A stretch of 36,289 nt of DNA from Candidatus Avirikenella pullistercoris (GCA_018710935.1 DVIX01000047.1:1-36289); one strand, 5' to 3'. Shown: positions 19,085-29,395, numbered from the stretch's first letter. Made by a program: numbers and translations. Notes: generated by a model from the sequence alone, not told the origin.

Positions 19085-19942
19085 ATGAAAAAGATTATTT
19101 TGTCGTTTTTTGTCGCGGCTCTTTTGTTTTCTTGCGGAGGAAAGAAGAAGGCGATTAACGATTTGACATTGCGGACGGATTCTCTTCAGTATGTCATAAA
19201 CAATCGCGATTCGATCATTAATGATGCGCTTGTATCATTGAGTGACATTTCTGCAACTTTGAATGATATTAAACGCCAGGAAGGGATTGTTGTAAATAAT
19301 GCTGAATTGAGAAAAGCCGATAAGGAGCAGATCCGGGAAGATTTGGAAGCGATAGCTGCCTTGTTGAAAGAGAAGAGGCAGGCTTTGGCTAGGTTGGAAA
19401 AATCTTTGGCATTGCTTAAGGAGGCCAATGTCAATATAGAAGGATTGCAAAAATTGGTGGAAGAGTTGACAAAACAGGTGGAAGAGAGAGATCAGACGAT
19501 TGCAGTTATGTTAGGTAATATCGACGATTTGAAAGCTGAAGTGGAAAAATTGAATCTGGATATCGAAGCGGCTAATGAAGTCAATGCAAAAATAAGTTCC
19601 GATTTAGAGCAGACGACCAATGATCTCAATACGGCTTATTATATAGTAGGAACGGAAAAATCTTTGATACAAGAGGGAATTCTTGTAAAACGAGGGACTG
19701 TAAATCGTACTCTGGTATTGAATCCTGAAATGGATTTATCGAAATTGACTAAAATTGATATCCGCAGTGTAGATCGGATTGAAGTAAAAGGGAAAAGGGC
19801 GGAAGTGATAGGCGGATTTCCGGTTAGTTCCTATACGTTGGAAGAAGGGGAGAATGATCGTAAATTCGTGGATGCATTGCTAATTAACGATAAAGATGCT
19901 TTTTGGAGAAACGGGAAAGTATTGGTTATCGCATACAGATAG
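19085..19942 (+). CDS. Coiled-coil lipoprotein of unknown function
   Basis: The 285-residue protein has a lipoprotein signal with lipobox LLFSC (Cys17). Residues of about 30-185 form a long, nearly continuous heptad-rich coiled coil with many Leu, Glu and Lys residues. The C-terminal 90 residues (from about VGTEKSLIQEGILVKRG) look like a small beta-rich domain ending in FWRNGKVLVIAYR. Such lipoproteins are common in Bacteroidota, some named as collagen-binding-type proteins, but the function here is unknown. It stands alone between bioA and a bidirectional terminator. Confidence 0.85.
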   Translation: MKKIILSFFVAALLFSCGGKKKAINDLTLRTDSLQYVINNRDSIINDALVSLSDISATLNDIKRQEGIVVNNAELRKADKEQIREDLEAIAALLKEKRQALARLEKSLALLKEANVNIEGLQKLVEELTKQVEERDQTIAVMLGNIDDLKAEVEKLNLDIEAANEVNAKISSDLEQTTNDLNTAYYIVGTEKSLIQEGILVKRGTVNRTLVLNPEMDLSKLTKIDIRSVDRIEVKGKRAEVIGGFPVSSYTLEEGENDRKFVDALLINDKDAFWRNGKVLVIAYR

Positions 19943-19959
19943 TTTTGCCCGGAAAGAAT

Positions 19960-19989
19960 AAAAAGAGCGGTAAAAAAACCGCTCTTTTT
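19960..19989. terminator. Bidirectional terminator between the lipoprotein gene and obgE
   Basis: A perfect 12-bp stem (AAAAAGAGCGGT at 19960-19971 and ACCGCTCTTTTT at 19978-19989) has a six-base loop. The A and T runs on the two sides suit termination in both directions. It overlaps the obgE stop codon. Confidence 0.85.
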
Positions 19990-20998
19990 ATATCGTTTTA
20001 TTTATCATTTCAAACAGTTTGTCTTTCAGTTGCGGAATATTGTAACCGCTGACTGACGATATGAATATATAGGGAATATCGATTCCTTTTTTCTCCGTAA
20101 TTTCTTCGGAAAGGTGTTTCATTAATTCATCGTCCAACATATCGCTTTTAGTGATCGCGAGCATACGATCTTTATCCAGCAGTTCGGGATTATACATTTT
20201 GAGTTCGTTCAGCAATATTTTGTATTCCGATGTAATATCGTCGGCATCGGCAGCAATCATAAAAAGCAATACGGAATTGCGTTCTATATGTCTGAGGAAA
20301 CGCATACCCAACCCTCGTCCTTCATGGGCTCCTTCGATGATTCCCGGAATATCGGCCATTACGAATGATTTTCCGTCCCGGTATTCGACGATACCGAGAT
20401 TGGGTTCCAATGTGGTGAATGCGTAGTTGGCTATTTTCGGTTTAGCTGCTGAAACTGCAGCTAATAACGTGGATTTTCCTGCATTGGGGAAACCGACCAG
20501 TCCTACATCGGCTAATATTTTTAATTCCAGAATATACCAGCCTTCCATTCCCGGTTCTCCCGGTTGTGCATACCGGGGAGCTTGGTTTGTTGCGGTACGG
20601 AAATTCCAGTTGCCCAATCCGCCTCGTCCGCCTTTGACTAATATTTGTTCTTCTTTGTCTTCTGTTACTTCACAAATAATTTCGCCGGTTTCGGCATTTT
20701 TAGCGATAGTTCCCAAAGGGACATCCAAAATGATATCGGCTCCGTTTTTTCCGGTACAACGGGCTCCTCCTCCATTTTCTCCGTTGTCGGCGTGGATGTG
20801 TTTTCGGTATTTCAGGTGAATAAGGGTCCAATATTGCTTGTTGCCCCGCAAAATGATGCTTCCGCCTTTTCCTCCATCCCCTCCGTCCGGCCCGCCGAAT
20901 TCAACGAATTTTTCATGGCGGAAATGGGAGGCTCCGCTTCCTCCGTTTCCGGAACGGCAAAATATTTTTACGTAATCGACAAAATTCGACGATGCCAT
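19988..20998 (-). CDS. obgE: GTPase Obg
   Basis: The 336-residue GTPase acts in 50S ribosome assembly and stress control. The glycine-rich Obg domain fills residues 1 to about 158 ([31 protein letters not shown]). The G domain follows with the P-loop GFPNAGKST (169-177), the switch II motif DIPGIIEGA from residue 216 and the NKxD-type motif TKSDM. There is no extra C-terminal domain. It lies 34 bases downstream of glgB, but a good promoter in the end of glgB (21024-21053) probably gives it its own transcript. Confidence 0.98.
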   Translation of the reverse strand: MASSNFVDYVKIFCRSGNGGSGASHFRHEKFVEFGGPDGGDGGKGGSIILRGNKQYWTLIHLKYRKHIHADNGENGGGARCTGKNGADIILDVPLGTIAKNAETGEIICEVTEDKEEQILVKGGRGGLGNWNFRTATNQAPRYAQPGEPGMEGWYILELKILADVGLVGFPNAGKSTLLAAVSAAKPKIANYAFTTLEPNLGIVEYRDGKSFVMADIPGIIEGAHEGRGLGMRFLRHIERNSVLLFMIAADADDITSEYKILLNELKMYNPELLDKDRMLAITKSDMLDDELMKHLSEEITEKKGIDIPYIFISSVSGYNIPQLKDKLFEMINKTI

Positions 20999-21023
20999 AT
21001 TATTATTGTTTTTAACGTGTGTG

Positions 21024-21053
21024 CAAAGATACTTAATTAATCATCTTTTCCAA
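21024..21053 (-). promoter_or_regulatory. obgE promoter inside the 3' end of glgB
   Basis: On the minus strand TTG (21053-21051) is followed after 19 bases by TATCTTTG (21031-21024). The expected start point is about 20 bases before the obgE ATG. The -33 element lies within the last glgB codons. Confidence 0.6.
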
Positions 21054-23054
21054 TATTAAGGCTGTACGGTTGGTGTTGTAGATACGGATATAATCTCTGC
21101 CGTCCGGTTCGCGGAATGAGAAATAGATATTGGTATCGTCTGTACGGCCGAACCCTCCGAATTTTTTGTCATCGCTGTTCAACACGATATGGTATCGTCC
21201 CGGTTCCGGTACGGGGAGTTTGTAATCGGGAATACTTTTTTCCATATCCCAGTTCAGGATGAACAGCAATCCTCCGTGAGTATAAACCATAGTTTTGTTT
21301 ACAGTGTCCATTTGGAGGTTATAAGCATAATCGTTCGTCAACAGGCGATATTTTTTGGTGAGGGAAATCATTGCCTTGTCGAATTTTTGTAAAAAATTGT
21401 ACCGTAATAGTGTATTATCGGCTAATGACCACATTCTGCGTGCTTTGGCGTAACTCCATCCGTTCCCTTCGCGAGGAAAATCGATCCATTCGGGATGTCC
21501 GAATTCATTTCCCATAAAATTAAGGTATCCCTGTCCGCCTGTCGAAATGGTAAAAAGACGTATCATTTTATGTAGTGCTATGCCCCGGTCGATAACGATA
21601 CTTTGCGATTGTCTGTCCATTTTATCATACATTTCTTTATCCATCAGGCGAAATGCGATGGTTTTATCTCCTACCATGGCCTGATCGTGCGATTCGGCGT
21701 AGGCAATGGTTTTGACATCGGGCAACCGGTTTAGCGATTGGTTCCAAATATCCCAGATATTCCATTCTTCGTCGGGAATATCTTCTAACATTTTTATCCA
21801 GAAATCGGGAACGGCCATTCCTAACCGGTAATCGAAACCGATACCTCCGTCTTTTGGAGGGATGCACATGCCCGGCATTCCGCTCACATCTTCGGCAATG
21901 GTGATCGCCGAAGGGTTGAGGCTATGTATAAGTGTATTTGCCAGTGTCAGGTATTTTAAGGCATCTTCGTTTACACCCTTATCGAAAAATTTATCCCGGT
22001 TATCGAAATCGATATAGCCGTGGTGGTAATAAATCATAGAAGTGACTCCGTCAAAACGAAATCCGTCGAAATGGAACTCTTCGAGCCAATATTTTAAATT
22101 GGATAATAAAAAATGTTCTACCTCCGGTTTGCCGTAATCGAAAGTTTTGGAATCCCAATACGGTTGATTGCCTTGTTCTCCGGGAAGGCTGTAAAGATGG
22201 TCTGTACCGTCCAATTCGTTTATCCCTTCATTGAAATTTTTGATATAATGGGAATGTACTAAATCCATGATTACGGCAATTCCCATTTCGTGGGCGGTAC
22301 GAATCAGCTCTTTGAGCTCTTCCGGTGTCCCGAAACGGGAAGAAGGAGCGTAGAAATTGGATACATGATATCCGAAACTCCCGTAATAGGGATGTTCGGC
22401 AATGGCCATTAATTGAATGGTGTTATAACCGAGTTTTTTTATTCTCGGGAGGATGTTTTGGGTAAATTCTGTATAACTGCCTATTCCTTCTTTTTCCTGG
22501 GCCATTCCGATATGTGCTTCGTATATGATGGGAGCTTTTGCCGCTTTTCTCCTGAAATGATCGTTTTTCCAATCGAAAGGTTTTTTGGGTTGCCATATTT
22601 GAGCGGAAAAGTTATGAGTGCAGGTATCTTCATATACCCGGGTAACATAGGCAGGGATACGCTCCAGTAAGCCGTTGTTTCCGAAAACCAATATTTTGTA
22701 AAGCCCTTTGTGCTGAATGCGGTTTTTATATTTTTCATCGGGCAGGAATATATGCCACTCTCCGTTTTCTCCTTTTTGTAAGGGTAGTTCCGTGCGTTGC
22801 CAGTTATTGAAATCTCCGAAAATATATACGTTATGTGCGCCGGGCAACCATTCGCGGAACCACCATCCTTTCGCTTTATCATCGCGGTGAAGACCGAAAT
22901 AAAGGTAAGCGTTGGCATAGTCGCGGAGGGAACCAGAACTTTTTTTTATTTCAGCCAATCTTTTCAGGTAGTTGTTATGGCGCAAAGCGATTTTATCGGC
23001 AACGGGTTGCAGCCATTTATCTTTTTGTATGATAGGTAGTACCGGTAATTCCAT
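21033..23054 (-). CDS. glgB: 1,4-alpha-glucan branching enzyme
   Basis: The 673-residue enzyme adds alpha-1,6 branches to glycogen. The N-terminal CBM48 domain covers about residues 60-150 ([21 protein letters not shown]). The GH13 catalytic barrel has the nucleophile Asp335 ([10 protein letters not shown]), the acid Glu388 (TIAEDVSG) and the stabiliser Asp457 ([10 protein letters not shown]). The C-terminal beta domain is present. It is more like the eukaryotic-type branching enzymes (GH13 subfamily 8) than E. coli GlgB, as is usual in Bacteroidota. It comes before obgE on the same strand and diverges from the peptide transporter. Confidence 0.96.
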   Translation of the reverse strand: MELPVLPIIQKDKWLQPVADKIALRHNNYLKRLAEIKKSSGSLRDYANAYLYFGLHRDDKAKGWWFREWLPGAHNVYIFGDFNNWQRTELPLQKGENGEWHIFLPDEKYKNRIQHKGLYKILVFGNNGLLERIPAYVTRVYEDTCTHNFSAQIWQPKKPFDWKNDHFRRKAAKAPIIYEAHIGMAQEKEGIGSYTEFTQNILPRIKKLGYNTIQLMAIAEHPYYGSFGYHVSNFYAPSSRFGTPEELKELIRTAHEMGIAVIMDLVHSHYIKNFNEGINELDGTDHLYSLPGEQGNQPYWDSKTFDYGKPEVEHFLLSNLKYWLEEFHFDGFRFDGVTSMIYYHHGYIDFDNRDKFFDKGVNEDALKYLTLANTLIHSLNPSAITIAEDVSGMPGMCIPPKDGGIGFDYRLGMAVPDFWIKMLEDIPDEEWNIWDIWNQSLNRLPDVKTIAYAESHDQAMVGDKTIAFRLMDKEMYDKMDRQSQSIVIDRGIALHKMIRLFTISTGGQGYLNFMGNEFGHPEWIDFPREGNGWSYAKARRMWSLADNTLLRYNFLQKFDKAMISLTKKYRLLTNDYAYNLQMDTVNKTMVYTHGGLLFILNWDMEKSIPDYKLPVPEPGRYHIVLNSDDKKFGGFGRTDDTNIYFSFREPDGRDYIRIYNTNRTALILEKMIN

Positions 23055-23354
23055 GATTTTATATTATTTTTTTAAATATAATAATAATTGGGAAATTATT
23101 GATAAATAATGTTTAATGCTGTCACAAATAGCAAGATATATGCCTGAAAATAGGGAATTAGCGTTTTAATTTTTGTAATTGTTTTGATTCTTTTGCTTAT
23201 AAAAAGTTCGGTTTTTATTTCATTATCTTCTTTTTTTATATATTTGCAAATGTATAAAATGACAATCTTGAACTTTTATTTAAGAAGGAAGAGTCGCTTT
23301 TTGATTTTAGATTGCTAACAAACTTAAATTAATCGAGAATAAAAAAATTTTATT
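23055..23354. promoter_or_regulatory. Divergent control region between glgB and the peptide transporter
   Basis: This AT-rich gap of 300 bases holds no gene. TATATTTG at 23239-23246 is a rightward -7 box and overlaps a palindrome (ATTTGCAAAT) whose other strand gives TACATTTG (23254-23247) facing left. Neither has a convincing -33 element. A rightward start would leave a leader of about 100 bases. Confidence 0.4.
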
Positions 23355-25025
23355 ATGTTTGAAGGACAACCTAAAGGTTTGTATGCTTTGGCGCTTGCCA
23401 ATACAGGTGAGCGTTTCGGGTATTACACCATGCTTGCTATCTTTACGCTATTCTTGCAAGCTAAATTCGGTTTTACAGCCGGTGAGGCTTCCAATATTTA
23501 TGGGGGATTCTTAGCGGCCGTTTATTTTATTCCGTTGCTTGGCGGTATTTTGGCAGACCGTTTCGGTTATGGAAAAATGGTAACGATGGGTATTGTCGTT
23601 ATGTTTTTCGGGTATTTGTTGCTGGCCGTTCCGATGGAGAACGATGTTGCGAAAATAGCCATGTTTACTGCACTCGGATTGATTTCGTTCGGTACGGGTT
23701 TATTTAAAGGCAATTTGCAGGTGATGGTCGGTAACTTGTACGACGCACCTCAATACAAAGCAAAACGGGATACGGCATTCAGTATTTTCTACATGGCTAT
23801 CAATATCGGTGCATTGTTCGCTCCGACTGCTGCTACCGAAGTAACGAACTGGGTGCTTGGCAAGGCTAACTTTACATACAATCCGCAGATTCCTTCATTA
23901 GCTCACCAATATTTGGACAAAGCGATTACACCGGAAGGAGAAGCTACTTTGAATTCTTTGATGCAGGCACAGAATTATAGCGGTGATTTGGCATCTTTCT
24001 CTACTGCTTATATCGATAAACTTTCCGAAGCTTATAATTACGGTTTCGGCGTGGCATGTATTTCTTTGATTGTTTCTATGTTGATTTACGTATGTTTCCG
24101 CAAAACTTTCAAACATGCCGATTATAACTCTAAACAAGCGGCTGCGGCTAATGTTCATGAAGAGGAACTGACTCCGAAACAGACGAAAGACCGTGTAGTT
24201 GCGTTAATGTTGGTATTTGCCGTAGTAATTTTCTTCTGGATGTCATTCCACCAGAATGGTCTGACGATGACTTTCTTTGCCCGCGACTATACTGTAACGG
24301 AAGTATCGGGTATCGATCGTCTTGGATTTAATGTCTGGAATTTGGCATTGCTTATCGTAGGTGTATATGCTGGATTCTCTTTATTCCAATCGAAAACAGG
24401 ACGGGGAAAAACCATTTCCGGTATCGTTTTGCTGGCTGCATTGGTTGTGTTAGGAATCAGTTATAGTACGATGGATCCGACATTACCTATCTTGCCGCAG
24501 ATTTTCCAACAGTTCAATCCGTTCTTTGTGGTTGCATTGACTCCTGTTTCGTTGGCAGTTTTCGGGTCATTGGCGAAAAAAGGCAAAGAACCTTCTGCTC
24601 CCCGTAAGATTGGTATCGGTATGTTGATTGCTGCTGTCGGTTTCGTCATTCTTGCATTGGGTTCGTTCGGTTTGCCTACTCCGGCAGCAGTGGAATCCGG
24701 TGCAGCAGGAGCTACCGATTATCTTGTATCGCCGGATTGGTTGATTTCTACTTATCTCGTTTTAACTTTTGCCGAGTTGTGCCTTTCTCCGATGGGTATC
24801 TCTTTCGTTTCCAAGGTTGCTCCTCCGAAATATAAAGGAGCTATGATGGGGATGTGGTTCGTGGCAACAGCTATTGGTAACTACCTGACATCCGTTATCG
24901 GCCATCTTTGGGGCAATATGGAATTATGGATGGTATGGGGTGTACTTATCGTTTGTTGTTTGTTGTCGGCATTGTTCATTTTCTCCATTATGAAGAGATT
25001 GGAAAAAGTTACTAATGAAGCGTAA
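23355..25025 (+). CDS. Proton-coupled peptide transporter (POT/PTR2 family)
   Basis: The 556-residue inner-membrane protein belongs to the proton-dependent oligopeptide transporter family and probably imports di- and tripeptides. The N-terminal motif NTGERFGYYTM (residues 16-26) matches the family signature ExxERFxYY, except that its first Glu is Asn16. The conserved FGTGLFKGNLQVMVGNLY and FSIFYMAINIGALFAP segments (about 115-160) follow, and the late motif FAELCLSPMGISFVSKVAP is present. It has about 12-14 membrane helices. A strong hairpin ends the transcript. The next gene encodes a secreted M28 peptidase, which suits peptide use, although the terminator separates them. Confidence 0.94.
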   Translation: MFEGQPKGLYALALANTGERFGYYTMLAIFTLFLQAKFGFTAGEASNIYGGFLAAVYFIPLLGGILADRFGYGKMVTMGIVVMFFGYLLLAVPMENDVAKIAMFTALGLISFGTGLFKGNLQVMVGNLYDAPQYKAKRDTAFSIFYMAINIGALFAPTAATEVTNWVLGKANFTYNPQIPSLAHQYLDKAITPEGEATLNSLMQAQNYSGDLASFSTAYIDKLSEAYNYGFGVACISLIVSMLIYVCFRKTFKHADYNSKQAAAANVHEEELTPKQTKDRVVALMLVFAVVIFFWMSFHQNGLTMTFFARDYTVTEVSGIDRLGFNVWNLALLIVGVYAGFSLFQSKTGRGKTISGIVLLAALVVLGISYSTMDPTLPILPQIFQQFNPFFVVALTPVSLAVFGSLAKKGKEPSAPRKIGIGMLIAAVGFVILALGSFGLPTPAAVESGAAGATDYLVSPDWLISTYLVLTFAELCLSPMGISFVSKVAPPKYKGAMMGMWFVATAIGNYLTSVIGHLWGNMELWMVWGVLIVCCLLSALFIFSIMKRLEKVTNEA

Positions 25026-25038
25026 TGAGTTTTCCCAT

Positions 25039-25080
25039 AATAAAATTAAAGGGTATCTAACGATACCCTTTAATTTTATT
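25039..25080 (+). terminator. Terminator after the peptide transporter gene
   Basis: A perfect 19-bp stem (25039-25057 and 25062-25080) surrounds the loop TAAC. The core is AAAGGGTATC/GATACCCTTT, and the outer part is A/T-rich. It starts 13 bases after the transporter stop codon and lies before the M28 gene. Confidence 0.85.
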
Positions 25081-25107
25081 ATTTTACAAAATTTAAAATA
25101 ATTTGAT

Positions 25108-26052
25108 ATGAAAAAAATTTTAGCGATAAGTTTGTTTTGTTTCGCCTCAGTTGTCCTTAATGCCCAGACTGCGGAAAATAGCCCTTATAAAAGGCATATA
25201 GATAAACTTGCTTCAGAGGAGTTTGCCGGGCGGAAAGCAGCTACGAAGGGTGATACGCTTGCTGTAAATTATATCGTTTCGGAGCTGCAACGTATTCAGG
25301 GAGTGGAATTATTGGGAGATAATGGATTACAGGTTGTCCCTTTTGAAGAAAAGGTGAGGGGGAATGCGGATGGATTGAAAATTCCGAAAACAACCTTTAA
25401 TGTAGCGGCTATGGTGGAGGCGACAGAAACAAATAATCCGTCTGGAGAAATAGTTGTTATCGGAGCTCATTATGACCATGTGGGAATAAAAACGGTAGAT
25501 GGAGAAGGTAAAGTTTGTTACGGAGCGGACGATAACGCGTCGGGCGTAGCTTATTTAATTGAATTGGCACGAAAAATTGCCGAAGAACGGGAAAATCTGA
25601 AAAGGGATGTTGTATTTGTCTTTTTTGGAGCGGAAGAGTTAGGATTGATCGGTTCCGGTTATTTTGCGAATAATCCGCTTGTACCGGCAGAAAAGATAAA
25701 AGTGATGGTTAATTTTGATATGTTGGGTCGAATGAATGCGAAAGGGTTAACAGTTAGAGGGGTAGGAACGGCAAAAGAGGCTGTTTATATGTTTGCAGCA
25801 TTGCCCAATCCGGATAAACTGGAGTTGATATGGGAAATGAGGGGTAAAGGGCCTACCGATTATGCTTCATTTTATAGAAAGGGAATTCCTGCGTTTTCTT
25901 TCTCTACACGAACACATAAAGATTATCATACTCCTGCCGATACTCCGGATAAAATTAATTACGAGGGAATGGATATGGCAGATGCTTATATCATGTCTTT
26001 TGTGAAACAACTTATATTCGGAGCCCCGGTATTGACGTATCAGGAACAGTAA
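25108..26052 (+). CDS. Secreted M28 family zinc aminopeptidase
   Basis: The 314-residue protein has a cleavable signal peptide (residues 1 to about 19, ending VLNA) and one M28 domain. The two-zinc site is complete: His121 in GAHYDHVG, Asp141 in GADDNASG, Glu176-Glu177 in FFGAEELGL, Asp204 in NFDMLGR and His274 in KDYHTPADT. Such enzymes remove N-terminal residues from peptides, here most likely in the periplasm. No extra PA domain or secretion tag is seen. The gene is flanked on both sides by terminators and looks monocistronic. Confidence 0.94.
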   Translation: MKKILAISLFCFASVVLNAQTAENSPYKRHIDKLASEEFAGRKAATKGDTLAVNYIVSELQRIQGVELLGDNGLQVVPFEEKVRGNADGLKIPKTTFNVAAMVEATETNNPSGEIVVIGAHYDHVGIKTVDGEGKVCYGADDNASGVAYLIELARKIAEERENLKRDVVFVFFGAEELGLIGSGYFANNPLVPAEKIKVMVNFDMLGRMNAKGLTVRGVGTAKEAVYMFAALPNPDKLELIWEMRGKGPTDYASFYRKGIPAFSFSTRTHKDYHTPADTPDKINYEGMDMADAYIMSFVKQLIFGAPVLTYQEQ

Positions 26053-26058
26053 CCGGAT

Positions 26059-26086
26059 AAAAAAGCGGCTTTAAGCCGCTTTTTTT
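26059..26086. terminator. Bidirectional terminator between the M28 and alcohol dehydrogenase genes
   Basis: The sequence A6-GCGGCTTTAAGCCGC-T6 forms a compact hairpin with A and T runs on both sides. It lies between two convergent genes and can end both transcripts. Confidence 0.85.
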
Positions 26087-26090
26087 ATGA

Positions 26091-27251
26091 TTATAATGCT
26101 TTATTCAGGATATCCCTTACTTTTTCAGGAGAAACGGATTGCCTTTCTCCCAATCTCCAACAGCGTTTGGTAAAACGTTCCACGATAGTGTTTATCGTTT
26201 CTTGTCCGATATTGTAATCCCTCAAATGAGTTTTTATACCCAAAGATTCGAAAAAAGAGCGGGTGTGTTCGATAGCCTTATCGATTCGTAATTCCGGATT
26301 GCCGGAATTGATACCCCATACCCGTTCTCCGTATTGAAGCAGTTTCTCGTGTTTTTCGTCCCGCATAACTTCCATCAAAGCAGGGAATACGATAGCTAGA
26401 GTAACTCCATGGTCTAAACCGTGCATGGCGGTTAATTCATGGCCTATCATGTGGGTTGCCCAATCTTGGGGAACTCCCATAGCGATAATTCCGTTAAGCC
26501 CCATTGTAGCGGCAAACATGAAATTAGACATTAAATCGTAATTTTCATGATGATTCAGCAAGGGAACGCCTATTTCGGTTAAAGTCAGAAGAATCCCTTC
26601 ACTGAAGCGGTCTTGTACAAGGGCATTTACCGGATAAGTCAGGTATTGTTCCAAAACATGGGCAAAAGTATCGGCAATTCCGTTAGCTATTTGTCTTTGG
26701 GGTAAAGAGTAGCATACTTCCGGATCGAGAATTGAAAACTGGGGAAAAATAAGCGGGTGATGAAAAGCTAGTTTCTCATTGGTCGCAGCACGGGTTATAA
26801 CAGCTCCGTTATTCATTTCTGAACCGGTTGCCGGTAAAGTGAGTACGGTTGCAAGTTTAACCGGCGTTATTTTTTTGCTGACAGCCGGATCGGTTAGTAT
26901 TTCCCATGCGTTTTTTCCGTTATAATGTACGGCACAAGAAATGAATTTTGTTCCGTCGATTACCGAACCTCCGCCGACAGCCAAAAGATAGGTGACTCCG
27001 GCCTTTTGGGCTGTAGTTACGGCTTGCATCAGGGTTTCGTAATGGGGATTGGCTTCTATCCCTCCGAATTCGATGAGCGAACGATTTTTCAATGCCTCTT
27101 TTACTTGTTGATATACGCCGTTTTTTTTAATGCTGCCTCCTCCGTAAGTCATCATAATAACGGCATTTTCAGGAATCTCAGCATTTAATTTGGCTATTGA
27201 GCCTTTTCCGAAAATTAGTTTGGTCGGATTTTGAAATATAAAATTTTCCAT
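26091..27251 (-). CDS. yqhD: Iron-containing (type III) alcohol dehydrogenase, YqhD-like
   Basis: The 386-residue enzyme matches YqhD (387 residues), an NADPH-dependent aldehyde reductase that removes toxic short-chain aldehydes. The cofactor region has YGGGSIKKNG (about 36-45) and AVGGGSVIDGTKF (about 91-103). The metal ligands fall at the same numbers as in E. coli YqhD: Asp194 and His198 (IADTFAHVLEQ), His267 (ATHMIGHEL) and His281 (GLDHGVTLA). It is 37 bases downstream of the nitroreductase gene, so these two redox enzymes probably share an mRNA. The symbol denotes the family; the substrate is not proven. Confidence 0.93.
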   Translation of the reverse strand: MENFIFQNPTKLIFGKGSIAKLNAEIPENAVIMMTYGGGSIKKNGVYQQVKEALKNRSLIEFGGIEANPHYETLMQAVTTAQKAGVTYLLAVGGGSVIDGTKFISCAVHYNGKNAWEILTDPAVSKKITPVKLATVLTLPATGSEMNNGAVITRAATNEKLAFHHPLIFPQFSILDPEVCYSLPQRQIANGIADTFAHVLEQYLTYPVNALVQDRFSEGILLTLTEIGVPLLNHHENYDLMSNFMFAATMGLNGIIAMGVPQDWATHMIGHELTAMHGLDHGVTLAIVFPALMEVMRDEKHEKLLQYGERVWGINSGNPELRIDKAIEHTRSFFESLGIKTHLRDYNIGQETINTIVERFTKRCWRLGERQSVSPEKVRDILNKAL

Positions 27252-27288
27252 AATGTTATAAGATTTGATTATATGTTATATATCGGAG

Positions 27289-27852
27289 TTAGATATGTTC
27301 TTCTGCTTCGGGGCGCTTCGGAACGTAATGGGTTCCGTCGCTGTCCCGGTAGTATTTGATATTTCCGTCGTATACGTCTGTTATTATGACCTTTTCTTTG
27401 GGATATCCCAATGCGAGTACGAATACCGGTTCAAGCGATTCTGGCAATGAAAGCAGTTGTGAAATGGCTGCTTTTTTAATGCTGGCGATAATACAGCCTC
27501 CTAATCCTTTGTCTGTTGCTCCGAGCATAATGGTTTGTGCAGCAATACCTTGGTCCCACGTACTTTGGGGAGATATATTCCTGTCATTGCAGATTACGAT
27601 ATAGGCAGACGGGCGTTCTCCTTTTTTCGGAGCTCCGTCTGTCAGATAGCCTGCCCATGCAAGGGTTTTGAATACCTCATCGCAAAGGGCAGGTTCGTAA
27701 ACTGCTTTGTATTTGAGAGGTTGCAAATTTCTTGCCGACGGGATATAGCGGGCTAAACCGATAAGATAATCCAGCGTAGATTTGTCGATGTTTTTTTCCT
27801 GATAAAAACGCCGGTAACTCCGGTTCTTTTTTACTAACTCTATGAAATCCAT
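27289..27852 (-). CDS. Nitroreductase family flavoprotein
   Basis: The 187-residue protein has the FMN-binding nitroreductase fold: KNRSYRRF (residues 9-16), PSARNLQPLKY (38-48) and GATDKGLGGCIIAS in the second half. These enzymes reduce nitro compounds, quinones or related substrates with NAD(P)H and usually act as cytoplasmic dimers. A TAACTTTG element on the minus strand (27883-27876) may serve as a promoter -7 box, so the gene can be expressed apart from the WG/VWA genes upstream. It leads directly to the alcohol dehydrogenase gene. Confidence 0.92.
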   Translation of the reverse strand: MDFIELVKKNRSYRRFYQEKNIDKSTLDYLIGLARYIPSARNLQPLKYKAVYEPALCDEVFKTLAWAGYLTDGAPKKGERPSAYIVICNDRNISPQSTWDQGIAAQTIMLGATDKGLGGCIIASIKKAAISQLLSLPESLEPVFVLALGYPKEKVIITDVYDGNIKYYRDSDGTHYVPKRPEAEEHI

Positions 27853-27921
27853 AATTGATATTTTTATAATTTTTTCAAAGTTAGTATAATATTTTTATTT
27901 GAAAACGGAGCTTTTTATCGA

Positions 27922-29370
27922 TTAGATTAATATCCCGTCAATGGTTATTTTCTGGGGTTTTCCTTCTTTCCATACGGTTGCGATTCCGTTTATGAACGGT
28001 TCTGCTTTGTCGTAAATGGCAGGAATTATTTCTTTCCCTGTATTGTCGATAAATCCTGCTTTCCGGCTGTCGGAGGTAATCACGATAGCACGTTCGAACG
28101 AGAAACTGCCGATATAAGCGTATTGACGGGAATATTCCTGCCGGTTGCGTGATACCATTTGATAAATATCGTTTTTTATCAAAATGAAAGCGTTGGTACG
28201 GCATTCCCATTCGATATCGTCGTATTCGAAAGGGATGATTGTTTTACCTGCCCGGTCGATAACTCCGGCCTTTCCTTTCAGAAAAGCAATGGAGTAACCT
28301 TCTTCAAAATCTCTGGCACTATCGTATATACAATCTATTACAATATTTCCGTTATAATCTGAAAAACCGCTTAAAGAACTGTTTTTGTCAGTTATATAAA
28401 TACGCTCTTCGCTCCGGGTATTAGCAACGATATAATCGGATGTTTCAAAACAATTTTCTTTTTTCGCAAAAGTGCGGGAATTTGTAGTTTCGTGCCGGAT
28501 GGTTTGCAATTGGGTTTCTGTCAGCCGTTCGAATCTTTGAAATAATGTGTCGAATGTCTCAGGGGTCTGAGATGAAAGAATATTTGTTGTAAGAGGTAGG
28601 TATCCGATGATTGCTTCTTTTGAGGAAATAGGAATGCGATTGGCCGTTTCTTCCTGTAAAAGGTGTATCGTATGTCGGGGAGTATCTTGTGCCGGATTGT
28701 TTAACAAAGATAAGAGCGTTTCTGTCAGGGGTATCTTAAATAGGGTAAACCAGGTTGTTGCCAAGATACCGGCCAAATGATATAAAAAAGATGCTTTTTC
28801 GGTTTCTGTAACGTTGGTTTTTAACAGAATATCCCGATTTATATCTATTAGAACTTCACCTTCCGGTGTGATTATCAGTTTGTCTAATGAAAAGGAAACG
28901 GCGGTATATCCTGTTCGGAGCAACCATGCCAGAAGGCGGTTTAGTTTGATGCCTGTACGTAATAAAGAAGGAATATCCGAAGACGATATGCTTTTCTGGA
29001 GAAATTCTGTAAAACGGATTCCTGAGGTTAATTCGTACAGGGCAATATCGTGATAAACCGGAGAATTGTGAATGTCGAACGAGATGATTTCATCTTTTAA
29101 ATACCATCCGCAGGTCAGATGTTTCCTTCTGTCTTGTTCTGCAATTTTTAAAGTTTGTATGGTTTCGGATACCTGTTTATCCGGGAGTGTGAATACTCTT
29201 AGGCGGTAAGGGGTTTCATCTCTGTTTATAAAAAAATTTATAGAACGGTTATCAGTAAAATAGCCGGATGTTTTGCCGGATTCGTAAATAATATTTTTTA
29301 ATGTTCTGAAACATTTCGACGGATTTTGTACGATTTCCATAATGCTGGAAATGTCGGCGGTTTGTACCAT
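27922..29370 (-). CDS. WG-repeat protein with possible N-terminal pseudokinase domain
   Basis: The 482-residue protein has no signal peptide or membrane helix. Residues of about 335-475 contain WG (KWG-type) repeats with the pattern G-x-I-D-x-x-G-x-x-I-I-P-x-x-Y-D, for example KAGVIDRAGKTIIPFEYD and KAGFIDNTGKEIIPAIYD. The N-terminal part looks like a degenerate protein kinase: IALYELTSGIRFTEFLQ resembles a hinge, and YTAVSFSLDKLIITPEGEVLID resembles the catalytic loop and DFG region, with the catalytic Asp and metal-binding Asn replaced (about Ser159 and Lys164) and Asp176 kept. The kinase likeness is my inference from pattern. It is 25 bases after the VWA gene, so the two are co-expressed. 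Function unknown. Confidence 0.8.
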   Translation of the reverse strand: MVQTADISSIMEIVQNPSKCFRTLKNIIYESGKTSGYFTDNRSINFFINRDETPYRLRVFTLPDKQVSETIQTLKIAEQDRRKHLTCGWYLKDEIISFDIHNSPVYHDIALYELTSGIRFTEFLQKSISSSDIPSLLRTGIKLNRLLAWLLRTGYTAVSFSLDKLIITPEGEVLIDINRDILLKTNVTETEKASFLYHLAGILATTWFTLFKIPLTETLLSLLNNPAQDTPRHTIHLLQEETANRIPISSKEAIIGYLPLTTNILSSQTPETFDTLFQRFERLTETQLQTIRHETTNSRTFAKKENCFETSDYIVANTRSEERIYITDKNSSLSGFSDYNGNIVIDCIYDSARDFEEGYSIAFLKGKAGVIDRAGKTIIPFEYDDIEWECRTNAFILIKNDIYQMVSRNRQEYSRQYAYIGSFSFERAIVITSDSRKAGFIDNTGKEIIPAIYDKAEPFINGIATVWKEGKPQKITIDGILI

Positions 29371-29395
29371 TTTATTTGAGTTAGCTGTTTGGAAA

